A stretch of DNA of 64,000 nucleotides from Parcubacteria group bacterium (GTDB lineage Bacteria; Patescibacteria; Paceibacteria; SW-4-49-11): NCBI GenBank assembly GCA_943354045.1, contig CALRBF010000002.1:1-64000 (forward strand), in the 5' to 3' direction. Made by a program: the position numbers and the translations under genes. The notes under the pieces are model-generated. The model was not told where the DNA came from, did no database searches, and worked only from the letters and a program-made list of their open reading frames with translations. Of this stretch, positions 50,279 through 60,042 are shown one piece after another. Each line of letters opens with the position of its first letter. Positions within the stretch are counted from its first letter, which is position 1.

Positions 50279-53200
50279 TTATCGCTCGGTCTCGAATCCA
50301 GTTCCTGCTGGGATAAGTCTTCCGATAATGACATTTTCTTTCAGTCCTCTCAAGTGATCTTCTTTTCCGAATAAGGCAGCATCAATTAATACCTTGGTAG
50401 TATTTTGGAAAGATGCAGCTGATAAGAAACTTTCAGTATTAAGAGCAACTTTGGTAATACCTTGCAATAGAGGGTCTACTTGTATCAAGTCATCTTTATT
50501 CTCGGTAAATCGATTGAATTCAAGAAGTTGATCACGGGTAATGGTTTGTCCCTTCAAATAGGTAGATTTTCCTGGTTCAGTTACCATATAGCGAGAGGTC
50601 ATTTGTCTTACAATCATCTCAACATGCTTGATAGCAATTCCAGCTCCTTGAGAATTATAAATTTCAAGAATTTGCTGAATTATATATCGAGTTAAGGTAT
50701 CAATACCTGCATGCTTATAGAGTTTTTCAAGATCAAGATGTCCTTCTGTAATTGGTTGTCCTACTTCAACAGTATCCCCTACTTTCACAAGAACAATATC
50801 TACTACGGGATCAGCCACAAGTTCCTTGATATCTGCTTTTGACTTCTTAGCTTCTTTAGAATCATCGGTTTTAATCTTAATTCTAATTTCTCCAGCTGTT
50901 TCAATCACATCTACTACGGTTCCTGCTACAGTTGACATCATAGCTTGAGTTTTTGGATTACGAGCTTCGAAGACTTCTTCTACTCTTGGAAGTCCCTTTG
51001 TTACGTCAGCAGCTCCAGCAGAACCTCCTTGATGGAAAGTACGCATAGTTAACTGTGTTGCAGGTTCTCCAATAGCTTGGGCGGTAACAATTCCTACTGC
51101 TTCTCCAATTTTTACAATTGCATTACGTCCAAGATCAGTTCCATAACAAGATTGACATACTCCTCGAATAGTTTTACAACTTACCAAACTTCGAATTCTT
51201 ACATTATCAATACCAAGTGTATCAATAATTTCAGCTTCAGCATGAGTAATGAACTCTCCTGCTTTCACAATTGTCTTCTTGGTCTCAGGATTCACAATAT
51301 CATCTACAGTTTTTCGTCCGAATATGAAATTAGTAAAGCTATCCCCTGCTTCTTCCGCATCAAGTCGAGATAATACCAATCCAGTTGTATCTCCACAATC
51401 TGATTCTTTTACCACAATATCCTGATTTACATCTACTAATCGTCGAGTGAGATATCCAGATGTAGCTGTCTTCAAAGCGGTATCTACCAGTCCTTTTCGC
51501 GCTCCATGAGTAGAAATGAAATATTCTAACTCAGTAAGACCCTTAAGAAAACTAGAGGTGATAGGAGTTTCAATAATTTTTCCTGATGGAGATACCACCA
51601 ATCCTTTCATTCCTGCCATCTGATTTAATTGTCCCCAAGATCCTCGAGCTCCAGAATCAATCATAGAGAATACCGGTCCTTTTACATTAACTTCTGATCG
51701 TACTAATGCTCCAATTTCGATAGAAGCCTTGCTCCATACATCTACAATTTGTGCATAGCGTTCTTTTTCAGTCAATAATCCATCTTCAAATTGATTGGTT
51801 ACCTCCTCAACACTATTTTGTGCATTGGTAATAAGCTTATCTTTTTTATCAGAAACGGTGAAGTCACTAATAGCCCAAGATAATCCTGATCGAGTCATTT
51901 CAGCAAATCCAAATTTCTTAATTCTATCTAGGAATTCCCCTACTTGTGGTTGAGTGAATTCATATAAAGCTTTATTCAAGAGATTCTTCAGCTGTTTTTT
52001 ACCAACTACTTCATTTACATACTCAAATCCTTCTGGCAATATTTCATTAAATGAAATTCGTCCAACTGTTGTCTTGATAGGAGTATTTCCAACTTTTACT
52101 TCATTGCGAATTTCTACTAATTCTCTTAGAGTAATTTGCTTATGGTCATAAGCGGTTACAGCCTCATCAAAGTTTCTGAATACTTGAACAGGCTTATCGC
52201 TCTCATCAGCAACGGTGGTATAATAAATTCCCAATACCATATCTTGAGATGGTGCTGAAGAAGGACTTCCATCGGATGGTTTAATCAAGTTATGATCAGA
52301 TATCATTAATTCTCCTGCTTCTCGTACAGCCTCCTCAGACAAAGGTACATGTACCGCCATTTGATCTCCATCGAAATCAGCATTGAAGGGGCTACATACC
52401 ATAGGATTTAATTGAATAGCTTTTCCTTCAATTAAAACTGGTTTGAAAGCTTGAATACTCAATCTATGAAGAGTAGGTGCTCGGTTCAAGAGAACATATC
52501 GATGTTCAATCACTTCATCAAGAATATCCCAAACAATATCTAATCCTTGTTCAATTAATCGTGTTGCACTTCGAATATTGTGAGCATATTCATCCTCTAT
52601 TAATCTATTGATGATAAATGGTTTAAATAATTCGAGTGCCATGGTTTTTGGAATTCCACACTCATTAATCTTAAGGTTAGGTCCAACAACAATTACTGAT
52701 CGAGCAGAATAATCTACACGCTTTCCAAGAAGATTTTGTCGGAATCTTCCTTGCTTTCCTTTAAGAGAATCGGCAAGAGATTTGAGAACTCTCTTTTGTC
52801 CTGTTGAAGCTACTGTGGTTGACTGTCCCTTTCGCATTGAATTATCGATAAGAGCATCCACAGCTTCTTGTAACATTCTCTTTTCATTACGTACAATTAC
52901 TTCAGGAGCTCTTTGTGCCATCAATTTCTTTAATCGATTATTTCGATTGATTACACGTCGATATAAATCATTAAGATCTGAAGTTGCAAATCGTCCTCCA
53001 TCAAGAGCTACCATTGGCCGTAGGTCCGGTGGTATAACTGGAAGATGAGTAAGGAACATCCATTCTGGTCGAACATTAGCTTGATGTAATCCTCCAAGGA
53101 ATCGAATTTTCTTGATAATTTTCTGAGCTTTGATACCATCAGCAACCTCTAATTCTTTTTCTAAATTCTTAAGTTCAGTCTCAAGGTCAATTCCAGCAAA

Positions 53201-53914
53201 AATAGTACGAAGGACAGCTGAACCTGTTGCCGCCTTGAATACAGGAGCAAATTTCATTGACATCAAACGATAATCAATTTCTGAAATAATATTCCATTTC
53301 TCAAGAGTAGCAAGAAAATCTAAAGTCTGTTGCTTGGAGTCCAGTAATTCTTGTAAAGCCTGATCACTATCATTACCACCAACACCTAAATCATTAAGCT
53401 TATGCTTATATTCAGCTTCTACTTGCTTGATATAATCTTTTTTTAGATTCTCATCAACTTCTGTGATAATATAACTAGAATAATATACCACTTTTTCAAC
53501 ATCAGTTAATGTTTGATTTAAAATTAAAGCAATTCGGCTTGGAATATTTCGTAAAAACCAAATATGTGCAACTGGAATAGCAAGTTCAATATGTCCCATT
53601 CTCTCTCTTCTAACAGAAGATTTGGTAACTTCAACTCCACATTTATCACAAATAATCCCCTTATATCGAATTCGTCGATATTTTCCACAAGAACATTCAT
53701 AATCTCTTACTGGACCAAAGATTTTTTCTGAAAACAAACCATCTTTTTCAGCTTTCTGAGTTCGATAATTAATAGTTTCAGGTTTGGTAACTTCTCCAGA
53801 TGACCATGCAAGAATATCTTCAGGAGAAGCAAGGGTTAATTGTATAGAATCGAAGTCAACTACATTCATAGATATAGTCTCTTTCTCATTGTTTGGGGTG
53901 ATTTGATTATTCAT
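50279..53914 (-). CDS. rpoC: RNA polymerase subunit beta'
   Basis: 1211 residues. The N-terminal zinc site is CSCGKYRRIRYKGIICDKCGVEV (near 72-94), the active-site motif is NADFDGDQM, and the bridge/trigger region includes GEAVGIVTAQAIGEPATQLTMRTFH with a zinc-type site CKTIRGVCQSCYG before it. It forms the catalytic core with RpoB. The length is short compared with E. coli (1407), with no long insertions. It is 23 bp after rpoB. Confidence 0.98.
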   Translation of the reverse strand: MNNQITPNNEKETISMNVVDFDSIQLTLASPEDILAWSSGEVTKPETINYRTQKAEKDGLFSEKIFGPVRDYECSCGKYRRIRYKGIICDKCGVEVTKSSVRRERMGHIELAIPVAHIWFLRNIPSRIALILNQTLTDVEKVVYYSSYIITEVDENLKKDYIKQVEAEYKHKLNDLGVGGNDSDQALQELLDSKQQTLDFLATLEKWNIISEIDYRLMSMKFAPVFKAATGSAVLRTIFAGIDLETELKNLEKELEVADGIKAQKIIKKIRFLGGLHQANVRPEWMFLTHLPVIPPDLRPMVALDGGRFATSDLNDLYRRVINRNNRLKKLMAQRAPEVIVRNEKRMLQEAVDALIDNSMRKGQSTTVASTGQKRVLKSLADSLKGKQGRFRQNLLGKRVDYSARSVIVVGPNLKINECGIPKTMALELFKPFIINRLIEDEYAHNIRSATRLIEQGLDIVWDILDEVIEHRYVLLNRAPTLHRLSIQAFKPVLIEGKAIQLNPMVCSPFNADFDGDQMAVHVPLSEEAVREAGELMISDHNLIKPSDGSPSSAPSQDMVLGIYYTTVADESDKPVQVFRNFDEAVTAYDHKQITLRELVEIRNEVKVGNTPIKTTVGRISFNEILPEGFEYVNEVVGKKQLKNLLNKALYEFTQPQVGEFLDRIKKFGFAEMTRSGLSWAISDFTVSDKKDKLITNAQNSVEEVTNQFEDGLLTEKERYAQIVDVWSKASIEIGALVRSEVNVKGPVFSMIDSGARGSWGQLNQMAGMKGLVVSPSGKIIETPITSSFLKGLTELEYFISTHGARKGLVDTALKTATSGYLTRRLVDVNQDIVVKESDCGDTTGLVLSRLDAEEAGDSFTNFIFGRKTVDDIVNPETKKTIVKAGEFITHAEAEIIDTLGIDNVRIRSLVSCKTIRGVCQSCYGTDLGRNAIVKIGEAVGIVTAQAIGEPATQLTMRTFHQGGSAGAADVTKGLPRVEEVFEARNPKTQAMMSTVAGTVVDVIETAGEIRIKIKTDDSKEAKKSKADIKELVADPVVDIVLVKVGDTVEVGQPITEGHLDLEKLYKHAGIDTLTRYIIQQILEIYNSQGAGIAIKHVEMIVRQMTSRYMVTEPGKSTYLKGQTITRDQLLEFNRFTENKDDLIQVDPLLQGITKVALNTESFLSAASFQNTTKVLIDAALFGKEDHLRGLKENVIIGRLIPAGTGFETER

Positions 53915-53937
53915 AGAGATATCGTATTAAATGATGA

Positions 53938-56900
53938 TTATTCTTCGTCTGACTCAACTATTGTCTTGGCATTCTTGAGAGCAACATTAATTCCAAGTCC
54001 CTTTAATTCATTTACCAATACATGGAATGATGAAGGAATATATGGAGCTTGAATTTTTTCTCCCTTAATGATTGACTCATAGGCACGAGATCGTCCAATC
54101 ACATCATCAGATTTAATGGTCAACATTTCTTGAAGCATATGAGAAGCTCCATATCCTTCGAATGCCCATACTTCCATTTCTCCCAGTCTCTGTCCTCCCA
54201 TTTGAGCTTTTCCTCCTAGAGGTTGCTGAGTAATAAGAGAATAAGGACCAGTAGATCGCATATGAAGCTTATCTTCAATCAAATGGTTTAATTTCATCAC
54301 ATACATAACTCCAACTGTAGTCTTTTCAAGATAAGCATCTCCAGTTTTTCCATCATATAATTGAATTTTTCCATCTTCAGGAAGATTTGCTTCTCGAAGT
54401 AATTCTTTAATCTTATCAAGGCTTACTCCATCAAGAGCAGGGCTTGCAACTTTTAGTCCAAGAGCAGAAACTGCAAGTCCAAGATGAGTTTCATATACTT
54501 GACCAAGATTCATACGAGATGCAATACCAAGTGGGGTTAACAAAATATCTAGCGGAGTTCCATCAGCTGAGAATGGCATATCTTCTTGAGGAAGAATTTT
54601 TGCAATAACTCCTTTATTTCCATGTCGTCCTGCTAATTTGTCTCCAACACTTACTTTTCTTAGATGAGCTATACTTACTTGAACTCTCTTGATAACTCCA
54701 CTAGGAAGTTTATCTCCATTTGCTCGAGTAAATATTCGCACCTCTACAACTTTTCCTTGATGACCATTTGGCATTTTGAGAGAAGAATCTTTTACTTCTC
54801 GAGATTTTTCACCAAAAATAACTCGAAGTAGTCTCTCTTCTGCTGTCAAATCTGTTTCTCCTTTAGGGCTAATTTTTCCAACAAGAATATTACCTGGCTT
54901 TACAGTAGCTCCAATTCTCACAATACCTTCAGCATCCAAATCTTTGAGTCGTTCCTCTGAAACATTAGGAATATCTCGAGTAACTTGTTCTTCTCCAAGT
55001 CTTGTATCTGATACATCTATTGAGAAGTCCTCAATATGTACAGAAGTAAATACATCTTCTTTTACTAGACGGTCTGACAAGATAATAGCATCCTCAAAGT
55101 TATTTCCCTCATAGGACATAAATCCTACTCTCAAGTTTTGTCCAAGAGCTAATTCTCCATTTTGCATAGATGAACCATCAGCAAGAAGATCACCTCTTGT
55201 TACTTTTTGTCCAGGAATACATCGAATTTTTTGATTAACGCTCGTGTACATATTAGACTTTAAGAATTTGGTTAATTCGAATAAAGTTCTCTTTTTTGAT
55301 TTAGTTGCCTCAAAGAGAATATGCGCAGCATCAGCCTCAATAATAGTTCCATCTTCAGGGGCTACAATAATTTGACCACTATATCGAGCAGCATCTCTTT
55401 CCATACCAGTTCCTACAATTGGAGAGTCACTTATAATAGAAGGGACTCCCTGCTTCTGCATGTTTGAACCCATCAAAGCTCTAGCAGAGTCATTATGCTC
55501 CACAAATGGAATAAGAGATGTAGATACAGAAATTAATTGTTTTGGAGATACATTAATAAATTCAATTTCATCTCGCTCAACAATAATCACATTACTATCT
55601 CTACGTGCAATAACTCGCTCATTGATAATAAACCCCTTATCATCTAAATCTACCACTGCAGATGCAATAACATATTTTTTCTCCTCAGCGGCATCAAAGA
55701 ATACAACTTCATCAGTGACCTCCCCTTTTACCACCTTTCTAAATGGAGTTTCCAAGAATCCATATTCATTAATATGAGCATAAGTAGCTAATTGACCAAT
55801 AAGTCCAATATTAGGTCCTTCTGGGGTCGCAATAGGACAAATACGCCCGAAATGAGTAGGATGAACATCTCGAACCTCAAATCCAGCTCGGTCTCGAGCA
55901 AGTCCATTTGGTCCAAGAGCAGACACTCTTCGCTTATGCTCTAATTCTGATAAGGTATTAATCTGATCCATGTACTGAGACAATTGGCTTGAAGAGAAAA
56001 ATTCATGAATAGCAGCTACGAGAGGACGAGCATTAATTACACTGGTAGGAGTAATAGTTTGTGGATCAGCTGTACTCATTCTATCCTTTACAATTTTTTC
56101 CATTCGAGCAAATCCAACTCGAGCTCGCTCTTGTACTAATTCTCCAATTAATCGAATACGTCGATTGCTAAGATTATCGATATCATCGGGCATAGCCTGA
56201 GGATCATTATTAAGACGAATAATTTCTTTTACAATTTTAATAAAGTCATCAATTTGTAAAATTCTATACTTTGGATCTTCAGTTAAGTCAACACCTAATC
56301 GATTATTAACCTTGTATCGTCCAACTTTACCAAGATCATATCGACTAAAATTAAAGAACATTCCTTCAATTAATTGCCGAGCATTATCATCTGTTGCTAA
56401 ATCTCCTGGTCGAATTCTTCGATATACTTCTACGAATCCTGATTTTTGATCACGAGCAGCATCTTTTGTAATAGTTTCTCTAATAAATTTTACTTTACCC
56501 GTATCAACATCAGCAAAAGTTGAAATAAGCTCATTATCTTTACCGAGTCCAAAGGCACGCAAAAGAGAAGTAAGAGCGACTTTACGCTTACGGTCAATTT
56601 TTACCCACATTACTCCAGCACCATCAGTTTCAATTTCAATCCAAGCTCCACGAGTAGGAATAAGCTTAGCTCCAAAATATCTTTTATCTCGAGAAATATT
56701 TTCAGTAAAGAATACTCCAGGGGAACGCAAAATTTGAGCAATAATAACTCGCTCTGTCCCATTGATAATAAATGTTCCTCGCTCTGTCATAAGAGGAACA
56801 TCTCCCAAGAATACTTCCTGAGTAATTTTTTTATTAGTTGTATTATTAATCAGAGTAATTTTAGCTCGAAGAGGAGCTTCAAAAGTAATATTCTTTACGC

Positions 56901-57126
56901 GAGATTGTACTTCAGAAAGTTTTGGCTCATCCAATCGATATCCAACGAATTCTAATCGATATTCGCTACCTGTCCAGTCAAGTACGGGATAATGTTCCTC
57001 GAAGAGGTCACGAAGCCCTTCTTGTAAAAACCATTTATATGAAGCTAATTGCGGCTCTATAAGATTTGGTAATTCTAGATCAATAGTGGGCTTAAAGAAA
57101 ACTCTCTGATTTTTTGCCATATGCAT
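53938..57126 (-). CDS. rpoB: RNA polymerase subunit beta
   Basis: 1062 residues from ATG 57126 (or 57120, MAKNQRVFF). The rifampicin region has SSQLSQYMDQINTLSELEHKRRVSALGPNGLARDRAGFEVRDVHPTHFGRICPIATPEGPNIGLI. GDKLAGRHGNKGVIAKILP is the other hallmark. At the central Rif position FMDQ is YMDQ and the expected SELEHKR Thr-His is changed (NTLSELEHK); this could affect rifamycin sensitivity. It is short relative to E. coli (1342), as expected for a reduced genome. It starts the rpoBC operon, with a long leader. Confidence 0.98.
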   Translation of the reverse strand: MHMAKNQRVFFKPTIDLELPNLIEPQLASYKWFLQEGLRDLFEEHYPVLDWTGSEYRLEFVGYRLDEPKLSEVQSRVKNITFEAPLRAKITLINNTTNKKITQEVFLGDVPLMTERGTFIINGTERVIIAQILRSPGVFFTENISRDKRYFGAKLIPTRGAWIEIETDGAGVMWVKIDRKRKVALTSLLRAFGLGKDNELISTFADVDTGKVKFIRETITKDAARDQKSGFVEVYRRIRPGDLATDDNARQLIEGMFFNFSRYDLGKVGRYKVNNRLGVDLTEDPKYRILQIDDFIKIVKEIIRLNNDPQAMPDDIDNLSNRRIRLIGELVQERARVGFARMEKIVKDRMSTADPQTITPTSVINARPLVAAIHEFFSSSQLSQYMDQINTLSELEHKRRVSALGPNGLARDRAGFEVRDVHPTHFGRICPIATPEGPNIGLIGQLATYAHINEYGFLETPFRKVVKGEVTDEVVFFDAAEEKKYVIASAVVDLDDKGFIINERVIARRDSNVIIVERDEIEFINVSPKQLISVSTSLIPFVEHNDSARALMGSNMQKQGVPSIISDSPIVGTGMERDAARYSGQIIVAPEDGTIIEADAAHILFEATKSKKRTLFELTKFLKSNMYTSVNQKIRCIPGQKVTRGDLLADGSSMQNGELALGQNLRVGFMSYEGNNFEDAIILSDRLVKEDVFTSVHIEDFSIDVSDTRLGEEQVTRDIPNVSEERLKDLDAEGIVRIGATVKPGNILVGKISPKGETDLTAEERLLRVIFGEKSREVKDSSLKMPNGHQGKVVEVRIFTRANGDKLPSGVIKRVQVSIAHLRKVSVGDKLAGRHGNKGVIAKILPQEDMPFSADGTPLDILLTPLGIASRMNLGQVYETHLGLAVSALGLKVASPALDGVSLDKIKELLREANLPEDGKIQLYDGKTGDAYLEKTTVGVMYVMKLNHLIEDKLHMRSTGPYSLITQQPLGGKAQMGGQRLGEMEVWAFEGYGASHMLQEMLTIKSDDVIGRSRAYESIIKGEKIQAPYIPSSFHVLVNELKGLGINVALKNAKTIVESDEE

Positions 57127-57302
57127 ATACTTAATCTAATAGTGCTTTGATGAGGACTTATTCGGACTTACTTATAAACGCATAAAATAAGCAATGGAAA
57201 ATCCATTACTTTCTTTTGTACTAAGCAATATGTATCTGTATCGTCATTATTTGATAGCCAATCCAATAAAGTCTCACGTATCATCACTCATCCGTTACAA
57301 AC
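57127..57302 (-). promoter_or_regulatory. Long 5' leader of rpoBC
   Basis: About 170 bases between the predicted start (near 57296) and the rpoB ATG. The leader includes a short AATGGA-TTT-TCCATT hairpin. It may hold control of RNA polymerase production. No open frame of interest is seen. Confidence 0.45.
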
Positions 57303-57331
57303 ATTATACACCGTTTTAGGTATAAAGTCAA
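57303..57331 (-). promoter_or_regulatory. Promoter of rpoBC
   Basis: TTGACT (complement of 57326-57331), 17-bp spacer ending in GTG, TATAAT (complement of 57303-57308). Confidence 0.85.
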
Positions 57332-57387
57332 GGGTTTGTACGAGGTAAGAAGTTTCATTATAAGACTTTGGGAGAAGCTGTATTTTT

Positions 57388-57620
57388 GTCCCCATTTGCC
57401 TGCCTGCGGTAGGCAGGGAGGGGGAACCTGTAAGGCGGGGGTGGATAGACTTCAAGTTCATATTTTATCCACCCCGTCTCCTCCCAAACAAAAGTATGAG
57501 AGGAAAAACCCCTCAAGAGGGGAATTTTTCGTACAGTACATTTTTATATATTCCCCTCTTGAGGGGTGCCGTCGCTAGACGGTGGGATGGAATACGGGCG
57601 ACTGTAAGGTCACCCCTACA
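57388..57620. repeat. Composite palindromic repeat, locus 2
   Basis: Includes CCTGCCTGCGGTAGGCAGG, then AAACAAAAGTATGAGAGG, CCCCTCAAGAGGGG, a 30-bp spacer (57523-57552), CCCCTCTTGAGGGG and GCCGTC-GCTA-GACGGTGGGATGGA. Compare locus 1 at 48371. Confidence 0.75.
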
Positions 57621-57660
57621 CAACTCATATATTGAATATGTCACTGACATATTCCTTCTA

Positions 57661-57682
57661 TCTGTGCTCCCGCAGGGGTTCG
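57661..57682. repeat. 22-bp copy of the tRNA-Arg 3' end
   Basis: TCTGTGCTCCCGCAGGGGTTCG is repeated at 57817-57838, where it is the 3' end of tRNA-Arg. The 134 bases between the copies hold hairpins (AATTTCCC-TGAC-GGGAAATT) and no gene. Confidence 0.75.
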
Positions 57683-57820
57683 GTCACAAGTAATTTCCCT
57701 GACGGGAAATTCTCGCGACCCCGTCTCGCCGTGTTCGCCTTCCCTTTCAGGGAAACTCACACCGGGCTCCGACTTTCTCACCCCTTGAGACATATGCTAC
57801 AAGCATATATCTATAATCTG

Positions 57821-57893
57821 TGCTCCCGCAGGGGTTCGAACCCCGAATGACGGTTCCGAAGACCGTAGTGATATCCAGTTTCACCACAGGAGC
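57821..57893 (-). tRNA. tRNA-Arg (anticodon TCG)
   Basis: Acceptor GCTCCTG/CGGGAGC, anticodon stem ACGGT/ACCGT with loop CTTCGGA, T-loop GTTCGAACC. Full CCA is not encoded. It lies just after tRNA-Glu on the same strand. Confidence 0.95.
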
Positions 57894-57898
57894 GTAAT

Positions 57899-57975
57899 TG
57901 GTAGCCTCGACGGGATTCGAACCCGTGTTACCAGGATGAAAACCTGGCGTCCTGACCGGACTAGACGACAAGGCC
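57899..57975 (-). tRNA. tRNA-Glu (anticodon TTC)
   Basis: Acceptor GGCCTTG/CGAGGCT, anticodon stem CCAGG/CCTGG with loop TTTTCAT, T-loop GTTCGAATC, and encoded CCA. First of a two-tRNA transcript. Confidence 0.95.
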
Positions 57976-57986
57976 AACTAAATCAT

Positions 57987-58015
57987 AGTATAGCAAGATT
58001 TCACAACTCGGTCAA
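57987..58015 (-). promoter_or_regulatory. Promoter of tRNA-Glu/tRNA-Arg
   Basis: TTGACC (complement of 58010-58015), 17-bp spacer ending in TGC, TATACT (complement of 57987-57992). Confidence 0.85.
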
Positions 58016-58030
58016 TATGTTATAATAATA

Positions 58031-58480
58031 TTAATAATAATCAATAACATCACTTGATGGGATGATATTTGCAGTTTTCAAAAACCCATATAATAATCCT
58101 TGTGTAATACCAGACATCCAGCCAGCTGATAAGATACAAATCACTATACCTACCAATTTAATTTTATCATCTCCTCTAAAAAATGAGTCTCCTCCACCAG
58201 TTGCTAAAATTCTATATATGGGTTCTGAGAAGAACATAATCAAAAAACCTATCCCTAATCCTATAACTCCTATGATCAACTGACTTTTACCAGTTGAAAA
58301 TATAAGAAATATTATAATAGCCAATAATAAAAATCCTCTTATCATATTAACTTTAGCAAGTTCACTTTTTTGTAATCCTAATTTTAATAACCCTTTTTCC
58401 TCTAAAATATCTTTTAGTGATCTCACATATATGAGTCCTATAGTTAAAGGAATAATAGGTATAAGCCAAAAATATACCAT
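58031..58480 (-). CDS. Four-helix membrane protein, unidentified
   Basis: 149 residues with hydrophobic segments at about 2-19, 49-66, 69-88 and 106-125, and a short charged first loop (KDILEEKGLLKLGLQKSELAKVN). No known motif. It lies 2 bp after the baseplate-J-like gene and is the last gene of the alaS operon. Confidence 0.6.
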   Translation of the reverse strand: MVYFWLIPIIPLTIGLIYVRSLKDILEEKGLLKLGLQKSELAKVNMIRGFLLLAIIIFLIFSTGKSQLIIGVIGLGIGFLIMFFSEPIYRILATGGGDSFFRGDDKIKLVGIVICILSAGWMSGITQGLLYGFLKTANIIPSSDVIDYY

Positions 58481-58482
58481 AT

Positions 58483-60036
58483 TTACTTAATAATAATACG
58501 AATACGAGATGAAAGAACTGGCAATACTGGGCTGAATCCTGGAATTAATTTCAGATCAGCTGAGTCTACATTATCGAGACCCTTGAGATAATCCTGTGCT
58601 TGAGATATAGTTTTAAGTCTAATATTACGAGATATATCTCCCTCATCAAATTTAGGTTGTAGAAAATAGTCTACATATACTCTTGCTTTTGCTGCTTGTT
58701 TATTTGGAAATTCCTGTGGAGGATCGAAGTTAATCTTAATATCAGATCCCAGTTCTCTTGAGTCAATCACTTGTGAGGCTAATAAAAATTTTATTAATTC
58801 GTCTAAATCCTCTTCTTTATAGAATACTCCCTGCAGATTACCCGAGGCTTTTACCGTAAAACTTCTTACTCTATCTCCAACATTTGGTAATCCCGTATAT
58901 TGTATATCATTGAGTTTAGTTTGTATCACCAAGGCCTTAGTATCTTTTCTTTCACTAACTTGTTTATTAACTACTTCCGTAAGCTTTTTTTGCAAATCTA
59001 ATCTAGCCTTTTCTATATCTTGTTCTGTAACAATAATTCCATCTTCACTAGCTCCATTATTAATGGTCGATCCTAATTCTCCATAAATGGATGCTAATTT
59101 AGTCGGATTATCTTCAAAACCTGGAATAGTTAATTTACCTGCTGGTATATTATAATCTTCTCCTGGTGCATCTGCTATAATTTTACCCGTTACAGAATCT
59201 TTTGCAGGTATAGTGACAGCGTCTATAAGACGGAATTGTTTTCCTTTTGCAGAAAGAAATCGGGTATTAGCAACCAATGATTGTGAAGCAGAAGTCTCAT
59301 TTTTAATAGTGATAGTACCACTCGCCTTAGTACCTCCAGCCTGTGAGCCAGTTCCTTCATATGTTCCTTCTACAGAAGCACTAATAGTATCTGTGATGGA
59401 TGGTATAGCTTTATTCTCAGCACTCATATCAGTAATACCAGGATCAAAAGTAATATAAAAATCTTTAGATAATGATTCCAGTTTTGTGGTAATAGTAATA
59501 TCTGCTCTTGGAATAAGTATAGCTGCTACGGCTACAAGAATTGTTGTCACGACAATCATTCCTGCCAATAAAAATTTCCAGGAAGGTCCATCTGATTTTT
59601 TCTTTGGCAATGGTTGAGGATTAGCAGGTTCAGGTTGAAATACTGTCTCAGGACTTGATTCTGGAGTAGAGTTTATTGGGTTTTGATTTAATTGATATCC
59701 AAAAAAATCAGTATATGGATCATTTTCTATATCCGATACATCTGAATTAATTTGAGGAATAGTATCTGAAGTAGTAATGGGTATATTACTTGCTATCAAA
59801 AGAGATACCAATTCATTGTCTGCACTAAATAGCTCTATATCATATCGTGCAATCAATTGTTTAATAGTATGCACAAATAATCCCCTATTTACAGGATTAT
59901 ATAATATATCCATATTATCTGGAATATAAATCAAAGTTTCACCTCCTTTTATAGCATAAGTTTTAATTTGATACACAATATCAGAAATTCCATCTTTAGG
60001 ACTTAATATAAGTGGTTTTGAGGTTGTTTTTTTCAT
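58483..60036 (-). CDS. Baseplate J-like membrane protein
   Basis: 517 residues. A cytoplasmic N-terminal part (1-150) is followed by a membrane helix (about 152-172), then a large outside part. That part has GTITIKNETSASQSLVANTRFLSAKGKQFRLIDAVTIPAKDSVTGKIIADAPGEDYNIPAGKLTIPGF, the pattern of baseplate J-like proteins common in CPR genomes. Phage gpJ builds tail baseplates; the CPR version is membrane-anchored and of unknown role. It lies in an operon with an FtsA/PilM-like ATPase, so the two may form an envelope-spanning complex. Confidence 0.7.
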   Translation of the reverse strand: MKKTTSKPLILSPKDGISDIVYQIKTYAIKGGETLIYIPDNMDILYNPVNRGLFVHTIKQLIARYDIELFSADNELVSLLIASNIPITTSDTIPQINSDVSDIENDPYTDFFGYQLNQNPINSTPESSPETVFQPEPANPQPLPKKKSDGPSWKFLLAGMIVVTTILVAVAAILIPRADITITTKLESLSKDFYITFDPGITDMSAENKAIPSITDTISASVEGTYEGTGSQAGGTKASGTITIKNETSASQSLVANTRFLSAKGKQFRLIDAVTIPAKDSVTGKIIADAPGEDYNIPAGKLTIPGFEDNPTKLASIYGELGSTINNGASEDGIIVTEQDIEKARLDLQKKLTEVVNKQVSERKDTKALVIQTKLNDIQYTGLPNVGDRVRSFTVKASGNLQGVFYKEEDLDELIKFLLASQVIDSRELGSDIKINFDPPQEFPNKQAAKARVYVDYFLQPKFDEGDISRNIRLKTISQAQDYLKGLDNVDSADLKLIPGFSPVLPVLSSRIRIIIK

Positions 60037-60042
60037 AGCGAT

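Noticed and set aside
57336..57850. Several overlapping plus-strand open frames
   Set aside because: They lie fully within palindromic repeats and the duplicated tRNA end and are without start signals; they are by-products of GC-rich repeats.
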